Shown: positions 22,442 through 32,194 of the stretch, piece by piece
How the letters are laid out: each line of letters starts with the position of its first letter
How positions within the stretch are numbered: the first letter of the stretch is position 1
Source: Gnetum montanum
Taxonomy: Eukaryota; Streptophyta; Gnetopsida; Gnetales; Gnetaceae
Direction of reading: 5' to 3'
Length of the DNA stretch: 42,426 bases
Assembly: GCA_015680685.1 (NCBI GenBank)
Contig: MNCI01035156.1
Location: 309,293 to 351,718 of the forward strand
Translations under genes and position numbers: made by a program
Notes under the pieces: model-generated
Seen by the model: only the letters and a program-made list of their open reading frames with translations
What the model was told of the DNA's origin: nothing
The model's database searches: none

Positions 22442-23557
22442 ATAGACATCAGTTGGTTTATCTCCCGCAGCCATGGGTAAGACTTGTGCATTCCAGTAAC
22501 ATTCATCATCAGTAATCTCTGCAAGGAAGTTTTCCCTTTCTATTGTGAGGAGTCACCATTGGAACTCTCTCTATCCTTAATTGAGAACTTTTTTCCTTAT
22601 CTAATTCTATGTCATTCTATCTTGTAACGAGTCAGCATGGATGAACGTTTGGTGGTGCCCCAATTTGGTTTCCTCCTTTAATACTCCTTTATTTATAAGG
22701 TTGTTCCCCAATTTCATGCATAGTGCTCTCAGCATCCCCTTCCCCTTCCCCTTAACCCTATGAATTGTTCAGGAGGTTACTGTAACTGATACACTGTTAA
22801 TATCAATAGTTCACACGCCCCACATTTCTCTGTCACTGTACAAAAAGCACTAAAGTGAGCCACAATTTCAATGGTGTCAAACTTAAGTTACCCAACAAAC
22901 TCTTCATTTTGGAAGAACCTTGGAATTTCAGAGGGAAAAAAAATTGCCAGCATATACAGACTCTTCATTTTGGAAGAACCTTGGAATTTCAGAGGGAAAA
23001 AAAATTGCCAGCATATACAGACTTTTAGATACATTCTACTGACAAGTGATAATAAGACTGTAGAACCTTCATGAATAATACGATCATAAATAAAAATTCC
23101 TGAAATTGTAGTACTGGTTACTTTACAATATTAATCTTACATATATCATACACACAGGGCTAGAATAATATTTTTTTTATCTAAACTATATTTGAATTCG
23201 TTCAAAACATAGGTGAAAAACCACCGTTTCAGGAATCAGCAGAAACATCGGTTTCTTTTATAAAATTGATGACCTATGTAGGGATTCCATTTTCAGTGTT
23301 TCCATTTTTCTTTTATTTTGTGGGCGAAGATCCTTAGTTGAGGAACTCCTTGCATTTCCAATCACATGATGATTCAATAGCGATTTTGGTTTGCCAGGGT
23401 GAGAGTATTAAATCTCAAGTGTTCATGATGTGCAAGACAAAGTTGTTATGATTATTATTATTATCATCTTTCTTTCATAAGAGCAATGCAAAATTATTTA
23501 CCTGATTTGTGAATCAAAAACTTAGCGAGGATATGTCCAATTAGTTAGTAAGTGTAC
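22442..23557. other. Interrupting DNA within RLP gene A, including likely transporter intron
   Basis: No LRR coding is recognisable after about 22441. CCCCTTCCCCTTCCCCTT lies near 22735. The part next to 23557 reads, on the minus strand, as intron sequence beyond a splice donor of the transporter exon. I did not find the transporter's next exon in it. Confidence 0.45.
22899..23020. repeat. Exact 61-bp tandem duplication
   Basis: The unit beginning ACTCTTCATTTTGG and ending GCATATACAG occurs at 22899 and again at 22960 with no visible difference, so it is recent. Confidence 0.93.
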
Positions 23558-23724
23558 CTGGATTTCGACGACCAGATTATGGCTACAGAAGGCAAAAGCG
23601 ATTATGCCGAGGGCATTGAGGAGAGTGAAGCTGTTGGCAGGCAGGATATGGTAAGAAATGAGGGGAGGTCGAGGCCTGCTGACTTAAATGCCCCATGCCA
23701 TTGTGCAGTAAATGATTGCAGTAA

Positions 23725-23729
23725 CAGCC
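23725..23729. repeat. Target-site duplication CAGCC, left copy
   Basis: CAGCC directly precedes element 2 and recurs directly after it at 25667-25671. Confidence 0.92.
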
Positions 23730-24629
23730 TATTGGTACCAACACGCCCATGCCAAGCATGGGGCCTTTGTTTATTTGAAGAAAGGAAAGAAAGAAGAATA
23801 AAAAATATAAAAAATTAAAAATTAAAAAAAAATAAAAAATTAGAAAGAAAAAAAAAGATGGGTTACCTAACCCTAAAATTGGCTCTAAAAAGCCATCAAG
23901 GTAATGGAGTTGGGAGGAGGAGAGGAGGAGAAGTCAGGTCAGGAAGCCCTAGGCCAATGAGGCCATGGCCGTGAAGCCATGGACTAAACCTCCTCTTTCT
24001 TTGGATGGTTGGTAGTGTGTGCAGCAACAACGGTTGGCGGTTCGTAGGGCATTGGTGATATTTGATTGCAACTACACATTATTCTTGCGGCAACACAACC
24101 ATGCATCGTGTCGGTGGATCTGCTCTATATCTTCTTTTATTTCAGCAAATGGCTTGTGGTGGACAGTGGATTTGTGCATGATGTTTATGCAGTTGGCGGT
24201 CCGCAGGGCATTGGTGATATTTGATCGCAACTACACATGATTCTTGCGGCAACACAACCATGCATCTTGTGGGTGGATCTTCTCTCTATCTTCTTTTATT
24301 TCAGCAAATGGCATGGATTTGTGCATGATGTTTATGCAGTTGGCGGTCCGCAGGGCATTGGTGATGTTTGATCACAACTACACATGATTCTTGTGGCGAC
24401 ACAACCATGCATCCTGTCAGTGGTTCCTGTTTCTCTCTCCTTTAGTTTTTTTTTATGTTTATCTCTCTCTATGTTTTCTATCCTTCTATCTCTCTATCAC
24501 TTGGTCACATGGCTCTTTCCAGCTGAGACTATTCCTGAGTTTTCGTACCCATACAGGAGGTGCCCTAGGCTATAGTCTCCTCAAACGAGTTTTTCCAGTG
24601 TTGGCATGACCAAAATTTATGCATCAACA
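23730..24629 (+). repeat. Element 2, 5' LTR (900 bp)
   Basis: It starts TATTGGTACCAACACG and ends GCATCAACA. It has about 2.6 copies of the 159-bp subrepeat, fewer than element 1. Its TATA-like site has decayed to GGCTCTAAAAAGCC. The small hairpin near its start has loop CAA where other copies have TTG. Confidence 0.9.
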
Positions 24630-24747
24630 CCTTATTGGAGCTAGAAAGAGGGCCCGAACTGACTTTTTTTTTTCTCTTTTCCTTTTTAGTTGGGGGCTTG
24701 TCCTAACCATTTTTTTTTTCTCTTTTCCTTTTCGAGCGAGGGCTAAG
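24630..24747 (+). other. Element 2, internal segment (118 bp)
   Basis: It holds a PBS-like TTGGAGCTAGAAAGAGGGCC (two changes from element 1), then two pyrimidine-tract modules. The first is followed by GTTGGGGGCT, the second by the altered tract CGAGCGAGGGCTAAG at the LTR edge. Confidence 0.85.
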
Positions 24748-25666
24748 TATTGGTACCAACACGCCCATGCTTGGCATGGGGCCTTTGTTTATTTAAAAAA
24801 AGAAAAGAAAGAAGAATAAAAAATAAAAAAAATAAAAAAAATTAAAAATTAAAAATTATAAAAAAAAAAGATGGGTTACCTTAACCCTAAAATTGGCTAT
24901 AAAAAGCCATCAAGGTGATGGAGTTGGGGGGAGGAGAGGAGAAGAAGTCACGCCAGGAAGCCCTAGGCCAATGAGGCCAGGGTCGTGAAACCATGGACTG
25001 AACCTCCTCTTTCTCTGGATGGTTGGTAGTGTGTGCGGCAACAATGGTTGGCAGTTCGTAGGGCATTGGTGATGTTTGATTGCAACTACACATTATTCTT
25101 GCGGCAACACAACCATGCATCGTGTCGGTGGATCTGCTCTATATCTTCTTTTATTTCAGCAAATGGCTTGTGGTGGACAGTGGATTTGTGCATGATGTTT
25201 ATGCAGTTGGCGGTCCGCATGGCATTGGTAATATTTGATCGCAACTACACATGATTCTTGCGGCAACACAACCATGCATCTTGTGGGTGGATCTTCTCTG
25301 CATCTTGTGGGTGGATCTTCTCTCTATCTTCTTTTATTTCAGCAAATGACATGGATTTGTGCATGATGTTTATGCAGTTGGCGGTCCGCAGGGCATTGGT
25401 GATGTTTGATCACAACTACACATGATTCTTGTGGCGACACAACCATGCATCCTGTCAGTGGTTCCTGTTTCTCTCTCCTTTAGTTTTTTTTTATGTTTAT
25501 CTCTCTCTATGTTTTCTATCTCTCTATCTCTCTATCACTTGGTCACATGGCTCTTTCCAGCTGAGACTATTCCCAGGTTTGGTACCCATACAGGAGGTGT
25601 CCTAGACTATAGTCTCCTCAAACAAGTTTTTCCGGTATTGGCATGACCAAAATTTATGCATCAACA
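24748..25666 (+). repeat. Element 2, 3' LTR (919 bp)
   Basis: It is nearly identical to the 5' LTR. It has a private 25-bp tandem duplication (GCATCTTGTGGGTGGATCTT unit) at about 25277-25326 and keeps an intact GGCTATAAAAAGCC box near 24896. It ends CATCAACA before CAGCC. Confidence 0.9.
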
Positions 25667-25671
25667 CAGCC
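25667..25671. repeat. Target-site duplication CAGCC, right copy
   Basis: It is identical to 23725-23729 and lies within the transporter codons. Confidence 0.92.
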
Positions 25672-25925
25672 CCAATAAGCGGCAGACCTGCTATGGAATT
25701 CAGATTTGGCACCTGCGACAGTACTATACACAGCGATACAAACACCAGATCCCACTCCACCGTCGTCAGCAGATTAGCATTGGCCCCGCATTCCCTGCCA
25801 CACACAATCTCGAAAAGCAGCTTCAGCGTCCCCCTTCCCAGCAGTATTATCGGCGTCGCTGTCCCAGTCGACAAATACACCGTCGGAAACAGCGTCGGCC
25901 AAAACTCCACCACGCCACATTTCAT

Positions 25926-25988
25926 CCAGGTGTTTTAGGCAATAGTGTTTTCCCAGGTGTTAGTGTGTAACAAATTTACGCATTAATA
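25926..25988 (+). mobile_element. Diverged LTR 3' end related to elements 1 and 2
   Basis: CATCCAGGTGTTTTAGGC, AATAGT, GTTTTCCCAGGTGTTAG, and ACAAATTTACGCATTAATA follow in the same order as the last 80 bases of the compact LTRs (CATACAGGAGGTGCCCTAGG, TATAGT, GTTTTTCCGGTGTTGG, CAAAATTTATGCATCAACA), with gaps and substitutions. It directly abuts the transporter exon fragment. Confidence 0.55.
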
Positions 25989-28312
25989 AAGCTCAATACT
26001 TTCATTTCTCCAAAAATTACCACAGCTTCAAAGCTTCTCATTTTGTAGGAGACCGTGTAAGAAGTTCAATTCCAAAGGAGTTAGGAAATCTCCTTAAACT
26101 GACTGACTTACACATAGCTAAGCTGAGTGGCAGTATCCCGCAAGAACTGGGAAATCTTAGCCTTCTGTTAGAGCTAGTTTGAATGTGGGTTCGGTGGATG
26201 GTATTCCATGGCAGCTTGGAAATTAGAGCAGGTTGCACTATCTTGACTTCTCTTTCTACAATGGTAAGAGCCTTAGATTCAGGGGTTGTATTTTACAAGT
26301 GAAAGCGGCTTCACAAGTTCCACCTGAGCTGGGAATCTTCCTAAACTCAGTCTGTTGGAATTGGATGTAATGAAGCCCAGTGGAGGCATACCGCTGAAAC
26401 TGGGAAACCTTACCAACCTGTCAAGCCTCAGCTTGGCATTCGACACGCTGAGCGGAAGTATCCCATGCGAGGTGGAATATTTGACTCGTTTGCAACGGCT
26501 TCATTCGTCTGCAATGGAAGCAGCCCTATACCTTCCTTCTGTAGGAAATTCTCAGAACTTGATACGCTATCCTTGCATGGAAATTACTTTACAGGCTCAA
26601 TTCCAAAAGAGCTAGCAAGTCTGAGCAAACTCAGCCAGTCAGACCTGGACACAAAAAGGCTGGCGGGAAGAAGTCCATCTGAACTAAGAAAGCTCAACGA
26701 GTTGACAAACTGGCAAATTCTATTACAATTCCATCTGAACTAGAAAGCCTCAAGCATCTGACCTCTCTCAGACGCTATTACAAGCATATGCCAACTGAAC
26801 TGAAACAGCTTCAAGATTTATCCTTATTTACTACTAGTATTTTGTCTGCAATACCGGAGTGCATTGATAGAATGTCTCATTTAGTTGAATTGGAAGTATC
26901 CAGCAGTAAAGGTCCAGAGGCCACTGGGAATCTCACAAAGTTGCCATCACAGAATATGCGAACCTTCCTAAGAGGATTGTGTTCCTTAACAGACTTGCAA
27001 ATTTTACAGGTGGAGTACTCAAGCCACGGCGTTGGCGGCTGTATTCCAGAATGCATCGGCAACATGAGTCAGCTCACCTTTGTAAGCTTAAAAGGAAACC
27101 CGTTGAGCGGCCAAATTCACAGTAGTATTGGAAATCTGGTAAATTTGGTCTTCCTAGATATTTCTCAAAACAGCCTCATTGGTTGCATTCCTGCGGCCCT
27201 AGCTTGCAACTGTCATTCTTGTACACAGAGAAAAACAATTTCCATGGTATGGATTGATATGGATTCTGTCAATTTTCCATCTTCCATGCTGGTTCTATCC
27301 GCCTACATGAACGGTTTCTCAGGGTACCTGTTAAACTCTTTGGTTAATTGCAAGCATCTCGTAGCATTAGATTTGAGGAATATGATAACTGGTTTTATGC
27401 CAGCTTACTTAAAGAGATTACAAAAGCTCATAGTGTTACATCTTGGGTATAACATGTTTGAGGGGATCATTCCTGAATGGGTAGTCAATTTCACAAAGCT
27501 GCGGGTATTGGACCTCTCCAACAACCATTTAATATGCTAAAGGAGTTCCAAGTACCAGGATGATAAGCTTTTGGAGAGGAATGGCTGGGGATTTGAATTG
27601 TACGGAGAGACTGATGATGACGTGCATGCGCCGCTAGTAACAATGTGATAGACCTGTCAAGGAACAATCTGACAGGCGAGATTCCAGAGAGCATAGGACC
27701 CCTCACTAGCTTGAGATTGCTGAACTGGGTGCACACCGGCATCAATGGGAAAATTACAACTTTTAGAAGAGCTGGATTTAAGGCGCAACAATTTATCAGG
27801 CAAAATTCCAATGGAATTGGAGTCGTGAGACTTTCTTAAGTGTATTGAATGTTTTCCATAACAGATTATGTGGTAGGATTCCCTAAAGCACACAGCTATT
27901 CACATTTGACAAAAGTTCATTTGCAGAGAATGAATGTTTGTGTGGATTTCCTACCAACATTCCTTGCAAAGATGAAAATAAAACAAGGGCAACAGAACAC
28001 AGAACAGAGACAAAGTCCAAGCAGGATGGGTGGGACTGGGTTAATGAATATGTGTCATAGGTGGCATTTGGATTAGGGTTTGGGATATCATATGGCAGCA
28101 CCATTGCTCTGTATTTTCACTGGGATGTGTTTCGTCAGTTCTTTGGAAGTTGGAACCTACCTTTTCTGAATGCAGTCTCCAATCAAAAAGTAGTAAGTTT
28201 GTTTTTTAGCTTTTTGCATGTAAGTGTGAGGGTCATTTGTTTTATTGTATTAGTTTCAGATGTGCCTATGCTTCTCATTGTTCTACAGTACTGGTATATG
28301 ATAAGTCTTTAG
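25989..28312 (+). pseudogene. RLP gene A, 3' part: LRRs, island, transmembrane helix, short tail
   Basis: LRRs are readable in shifting frames: SSIPKELGNLLKLTDLHIAK and GSIPQELGNLS (about 26070-26165), GGIPLKLGNLTNLSSLSLA (26370-26440), LDTLSLHGNYFTGSIPKELA (26550-26610), then a clean 250-codon frame 26788-27540 with about nine repeats (GCIPECIGNMSQLTFVSLKG, IGNLVNLVFLDISQNSLIG). The region GWGFELYGETDDDVHAP with IDLSRNNLTGEIPESIG looks like the island and following repeats. NRLCGRIP, an ENECLCGFPTNIPCKDE cap, a charged stretch, then the membrane helix (28061-28123, VAFGLGFGISYG...) and DVFRQFFGSWN tail end it. No kinase follows, so this is an RLP. Several stops occur, one replacing an expected Trp just before the helix. 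Confidence 0.85.
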
Positions 28313-28342
28313 TCTACGCTTTGGTTACAGTATCAAATTTTC

Positions 28343-28830
28343 ATGTAAGAATGTATTTGATGCAGTGTTGTCAAGAGTAGTATACAATTAGTCTATGCTT
28401 GCTATGGGAAGATAATGTTCAGAGAACCCTGTTATTGCTAGTGATTGGTTGATTAGTCTATTCAGGATATATGATTTTGAATTTCTTTGTTTTATTATCT
28501 ATATGTAAATTGCTTCCTCTCAACGAAAATAATAGTCAAATATTGTGAGGATTTGCTTCTTATTGTTACTCGAAAATAATAGTCAAATATTGTGAGGATT
28601 TGCTTCTTATTGTTACTCGAAAATAATAGTCAAATATTGTGAGGATTTGCTTCTTATTGTTACTCGATTGATGCAATCTTCGCGGTTTCTTTTGTTCATC
28701 TGCCGAGTTTTGCTGGCCATACTAGGACCGAAGAAATTTGGGTCTGATGAACAGGCATCCCGTGCAATGAATTTACTTTAAAATCATTTGATGAGATAAC
28801 GCAGCTGTTATTTGAAATTGTGCATTCTGT
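28343..28830 (+). repeat. RLP 3'-flank duplication, copy 1
   Basis: ATGTAAGAATGTATTTGATG through CAATTAGTCTATGCTTGCTATG, and GGTTTCTTTTGTTCATCTGC through GTTATTTGAAATTGTGCA, align in order with 33875-33945 and 34115-34250. Copy 1 also contains the 47-bp triplication, which copy 2 lacks. Confidence 0.7.
28524..28664. repeat. Exact 47-bp repeat, three tandem copies
   Basis: The unit beginning CGAAAATAATAGTCAAATAT starts at 28524, 28571 and 28618, essentially identical in all three. Being perfect, it is recent or an assembly artefact. Confidence 0.95.
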
Positions 28831-28870
28831 CATGCAGCATATATTATGTGTTCAGGGATAACTATTTACA

Positions 28871-28928
28871 TAATGGACAAATAGTCTTGTATTTGTGATT
28901 AATGGACAAATAGTCTTGTATCTGTAAT
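28871..28928. repeat. 29-bp tandem duplication
   Basis: TAATGGACAAATAGTCTTGT starts at 28871 and 28900, with two changes in the 3' part of the unit. Confidence 0.93.
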
Positions 28929-30106
28929 GAAATCAGTAGAAGGATAAAGCACAGTTAAAGATTTGCATGCCGATGCAGATGAGGGAATCATGGAATGCAT
29001 TAATGATGCGGAGGTCTGAGGTACGTTTTGGTTTTTACTGACGCAATTGCAGCACTGTCAGTCTGTCACTGTAGAAAGTCGGAAAACAGATTGATTGTGA
29101 TATTATTTTATGTGCTTCTGCAGCATCTACAGTTACTTACAACTTGGTTTTGTATTCGAAGTAGTCTGCTTGGTGTGTTGGCGTTCCAATGCTTTTCAGT
29201 GTCTAACAGCAACAAAAATGTAAGTTATGGATTTAAATAAAAAAAATTTGTTTTTAAAACTCAGGTAATATGTATTCAAGTATGTTTGAGAAGGTAAAGT
29301 GATCCTAATATGAGAAATGTAGGAAAACTTATCATTGGCGCTATCAAACAGCGACCGATGGTTTTGACAGTTGCTGTTTCAGATACGCTGGAACAATCTG
29401 TCTGACAAATGATATCCTTCCCTAAGGTAAGGTTTTTTATTCCGGAACTTAGCGCAGGAACACTTGTAAGATAGGCACTTCGACCTCTGTCTAAGAAATC
29501 AATTACAAAAGTATCTGCCATAGATGAAATCATATTGATTGTAAGTCATTTTACTAAATTAAGTTTTGAATTTCATGAAGTCTCTTTTCTTCAAGAGATG
29601 TTTATGTTGGCACATTTAGCCATTACATGAAACAGTTGGAATATTTTTTTCAAAGATAGCACAATTCTTGGGCATAAAATTGAAGTTTAATATGGTGAGT
29701 TCACAGGAAGCAAGCAAATACGTTGAAGTGTTTGGTTGTTAAGTTATATGGAATTAAAATAAAAAGACTAAGGATGGGATTCTTTGCTGTTCAAAGAATT
29801 GGATTGGCATTCGTTATAAAAAAAAAAAGAAGCCCTGCACATGGAGGAGGCAAGAAAAACGCAATTAAGGAAAACAGGAAAAATAATGGCCACCGCTGGA
29901 GCAGGAACGAACCAATCTTCAAACATGAATAATGTGAAAAATTCGACACAAGAATCAGATCCGAACGCAAGCGCACATGAAGGAAACGGAGACAGCGGAG
30001 GACTGGCGTACTCAAGCAAAAAGGGGCAACTAAAACGGCATCTGCACATACATTTGCAGAAAGGAAAAATGAGCAGTTTGCCCCAAAAACAAAAATTTTA
30101 CTCAGC

Positions 30107-30586
30107 TCAGCACCGGAAGAAAGAAGCAAAAACACGTGCGATCACGGATATATTTTGAATCAAAATAATATCAAAAGCTGAAAGCCCTATCCCTGCAGTA
30201 TTGCCTTGCCGATTGTCCAACAGTTTCATGGCTTCGACTGACGGAAATTTAAAACAGGCGCTGTGCAGAGACCCCGAAACCCTTAACACCGAGAACCATT
30301 CAAGACCACCATTGTTGCTGCTGATTTTGTTGCATCTGCCGCAGGCATCAAAACAATTTGGCCTTTGAAATCGTTGCCTTTTGCTCGCCGATTTGAGCGC
30401 AGGCCACCGCGACCAGAGGATAACCGAAAGTGCAGAACCAAAATCTTCGAACCTTGATATCAGAATTGCAGGCATTTTCCAGAGGTTATGATAGTTGCTG
30501 ATCCAAACGGAACACACGGTGACGTTTCCTAATCCGGCGGCAGGGTATTCTCCCGTGGAGGCAGTTGCTGGAACGTCTTCAATCAA
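30107..30586 (-). other. Unidentified open frame in a less AT-rich segment
   Basis: This 159-codon minus frame can be extended upstream to about 30635 without a stop, with phrases such as EPEGEAIDPATDFLIEDVPA and ISRFEDFGSALSV. I recognise no domain. Competing frames on both strands are also partly open, so it may be a decayed exon with frameshifts. I do not assign a function. Confidence 0.2.
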
Positions 30587-30958
30587 GAAATCGGTTGCAG
30601 GATCGATGGCTTCACCTTCGGGCTCGTATTTCTGGTTTTCTCAATTTTGAAGTGTATAAAGTTAACCACTGCTACTTCCAAAGGGGGGAAGATTAAATTA
30701 GATTTTTATAAAATCATTATAGCTTAGGGACATTTAGGAATTTAAATTAAATTAGGCTAGCTTAAGTTCTAATCTTTAACCAAATATTTAGATAAACAAG
30801 ACTTACAAGTAATTTCCCGATAAAATTAAATTAGATCACATTAGGAATGCTACAAATTAACATATGAATTACATCTCCACTTATGCATTATACATATCAG
30901 CCCATATATCAAATTCATGGTTATTACCCCATCACTACATGAAATAAAATATTTTTTA

Positions 30959-31739
30959 NNNNNNNNNNNNNNNNNNNNNNNNNNNNNNNNNNNNNNNNNN
31001 NNNNNNNNNNNNNNNNNNNNNNNNNNNNNNNNNNNNNNNNNNNNNNNNNNNNNNNNNNNNNNNNNNNNNNNNNNNNNNNNNNNNNNNNNNNNNNNNNNNN
31101 NNNNNNNNNNNNNNNNNNNNNNNNNNNNNNNNNNNNNNNNNNNNNNNNNNNNNNNNNNNNNNNNNNNNNNNNNNNNNNNNNNNNNNNNNNNNNNNNNNNN
31201 NNNNNNNNNNNNNNNNNNNNNNNNNNNNNNNNNNNNNNNNNNNNNNNNNNNNNNNNNNNNNNNNNNNNNNNNNNNNNNNNNNNNNNNNNNNNNNNNNNNN
31301 NNNNNNNNNNNNNNNNNNNNNNNNNNNNNNNNNNNNNNNNNNNNNNNNNNNNNNNNNNNNNNNNNNNNNNNNNNNNNNNNNNNNNNNNNNNNNNNNNNNN
31401 NNNNNNNNNNNNNNNNNNNNNNNNNNNNNNNNNNNNNNNNNNNNNNNNNNNNNNNNNNNNNNNNNNNNNNNNNNNNNNNNNNNNNNNNNNNNNNNNNNNN
31501 NNNNNNNNNNNNNNNNNNNNNNNNNNNNNNNNNNNNNNNNNNNNNNNNNNNNNNNNNNNNNNNNNNNNNNNNNNNNNNNNNNNNNNNNNNNNNNNNNNNN
31601 NNNNNNNNNNNNNNNNNNNNNNNNNNNNNNNNNNNNNNNNNNNNNNNNNNNNNNNNNNNNNNNNNNNNNNNNNNNNNNNNNNNNNNNNNNNNNNNNNNNN
31701 NNNNNNNNNNNNNNNNNNNNNNNNNNNNNNNNNNNNNNN
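30959..31739. other. Assembly gap (781 N)
   Basis: This is a run of N only. The dispersed repeat copy B emerges from its right edge, so the gap probably lies within a repeat. Confidence 0.99.
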
Positions 31740-32194
31740 ATTTCGTAGATATTGAATTTGAAATAGCTTTATTGCGAAATGTTTACTCGTGTCATTTTAC
31801 CTTGTTTAAATGTTTGAGGTCCACACAAATCTGCTTTCTTTTCTTTTCTGTCTATTTCCATTGAATCTTGCTCTATTTCTAGTTTTCTTGTGAAACTATA
31901 TCTCTCTCTGGGGAAAATTAGGAGTAGATTTGTGGAGTTGTGCTCAAATGTTTATGCAAAATTTTATTTGTTACAAGAGGTAGGCTGAATCTCTTAAAGT
32001 AAGTCATTTGTAGTTCGCACAACGCAATCGTTACATTTCTCACAACCACACGCCGCAACAGTACACACACATACTCACATTAACTACTGAGTTATTTGGA
32101 GGTATCTGGGCCTTGGTGTTGCCAGAGACCAGCAGGCACCTAAATCCTGTTCGAGGACACTCGTTGGCGGTCGCGTCCCAAACGGTCGCCAACA
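31740..32194 (+). repeat. Dispersed repeat copy B, possible LTR 3' part
   Basis: It aligns with 66-597 and ends in the same CCAACA. It lacks the about 75-bp segment present in copy A at about 306-385. Confidence 0.7.

Larger units (their letters stand above)
23730..25666 (+). mobile_element. Compact non-autonomous LTR element (element 2)
   Basis: It belongs to the same family as 13278-16787, here with two LTRs (23730-24629 and 24748-25666) around one 118-bp internal segment. Both LTRs start TATTGGTACC instead of TGTTGGTACC, and both lack about 12 bp in one 159-bp subrepeat, so these differences were present in the integrating copy. Exact CAGCC duplications flank it. It inserted into the transporter exon. 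Confidence 0.93.
23558..25925 (-). pseudogene. Exon of an LHT/AATL1-like amino-acid transporter, split by an LTR element
   Basis: On the minus strand, 25925-25667 encodes FPTVYLSTGTAT, KLLFEIVCG, TTVEWDLVF, SLCIVLSQVPNLNSIAGL and LPLIGA. The same exon resumes at 23729 with VTAIIYCTMAWGI, then a stop, then RPRPPLISYHILPANS, TLLNALGIIAFAF, SHNLVVEIQ, ending at a GT splice donor (plus-strand AC at 23556-23557). The order and phrases match lysine/histidine-transporter-like (AATL1/LHT8-type) H+/amino-acid symporters of the AAAP family, which are membrane proteins of about 450-520 residues. Only about 140 residues of membrane segments are present. The two halves join in frame once the element (23730-25666) and one CAGCC copy are ignored. 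The in-frame stop and missing exons make it non-functional. Retention of a splice donor indicates a genomic fragment, not a cDNA copy. Confidence 0.8.
28313..30958. other. 3' flank of RLP gene A and intergenic DNA
   Basis: No gene is firmly recognised. The first 550 bases align in two blocks with 33875-34250. The stretch 29700-30620 is less AT-rich and contains open frames on both strands, with no family I recognise. The last 350 bases before the gap are AT-rich and empty. Confidence 0.45.

Noticed and set aside
22138-22524. Minus-strand 128-codon frame inside RLP gene A
   Set aside because: It is antisense to clear LRR repeats for much of its length, with no recognisable domain of its own.
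14067-25646. Repeated plus-strand hydrophobic frames (14067-14292, 24384-24609, 25422-25646)
   Set aside because: They are the same LTR segment containing a CT-rich tract, which translates to Leu/Ser runs. No evidence of expression.
29276-29533. Minus-strand 85-codon frame with coding-like feel
   Set aside because: No recognisable family, no splice or start context that decides it, and no homologous frame in the duplicated flank.
30917-31864. A 315-codon open frame on the plus strand
   Set aside because: Most of it spans the run of N, so it is not a real open frame.
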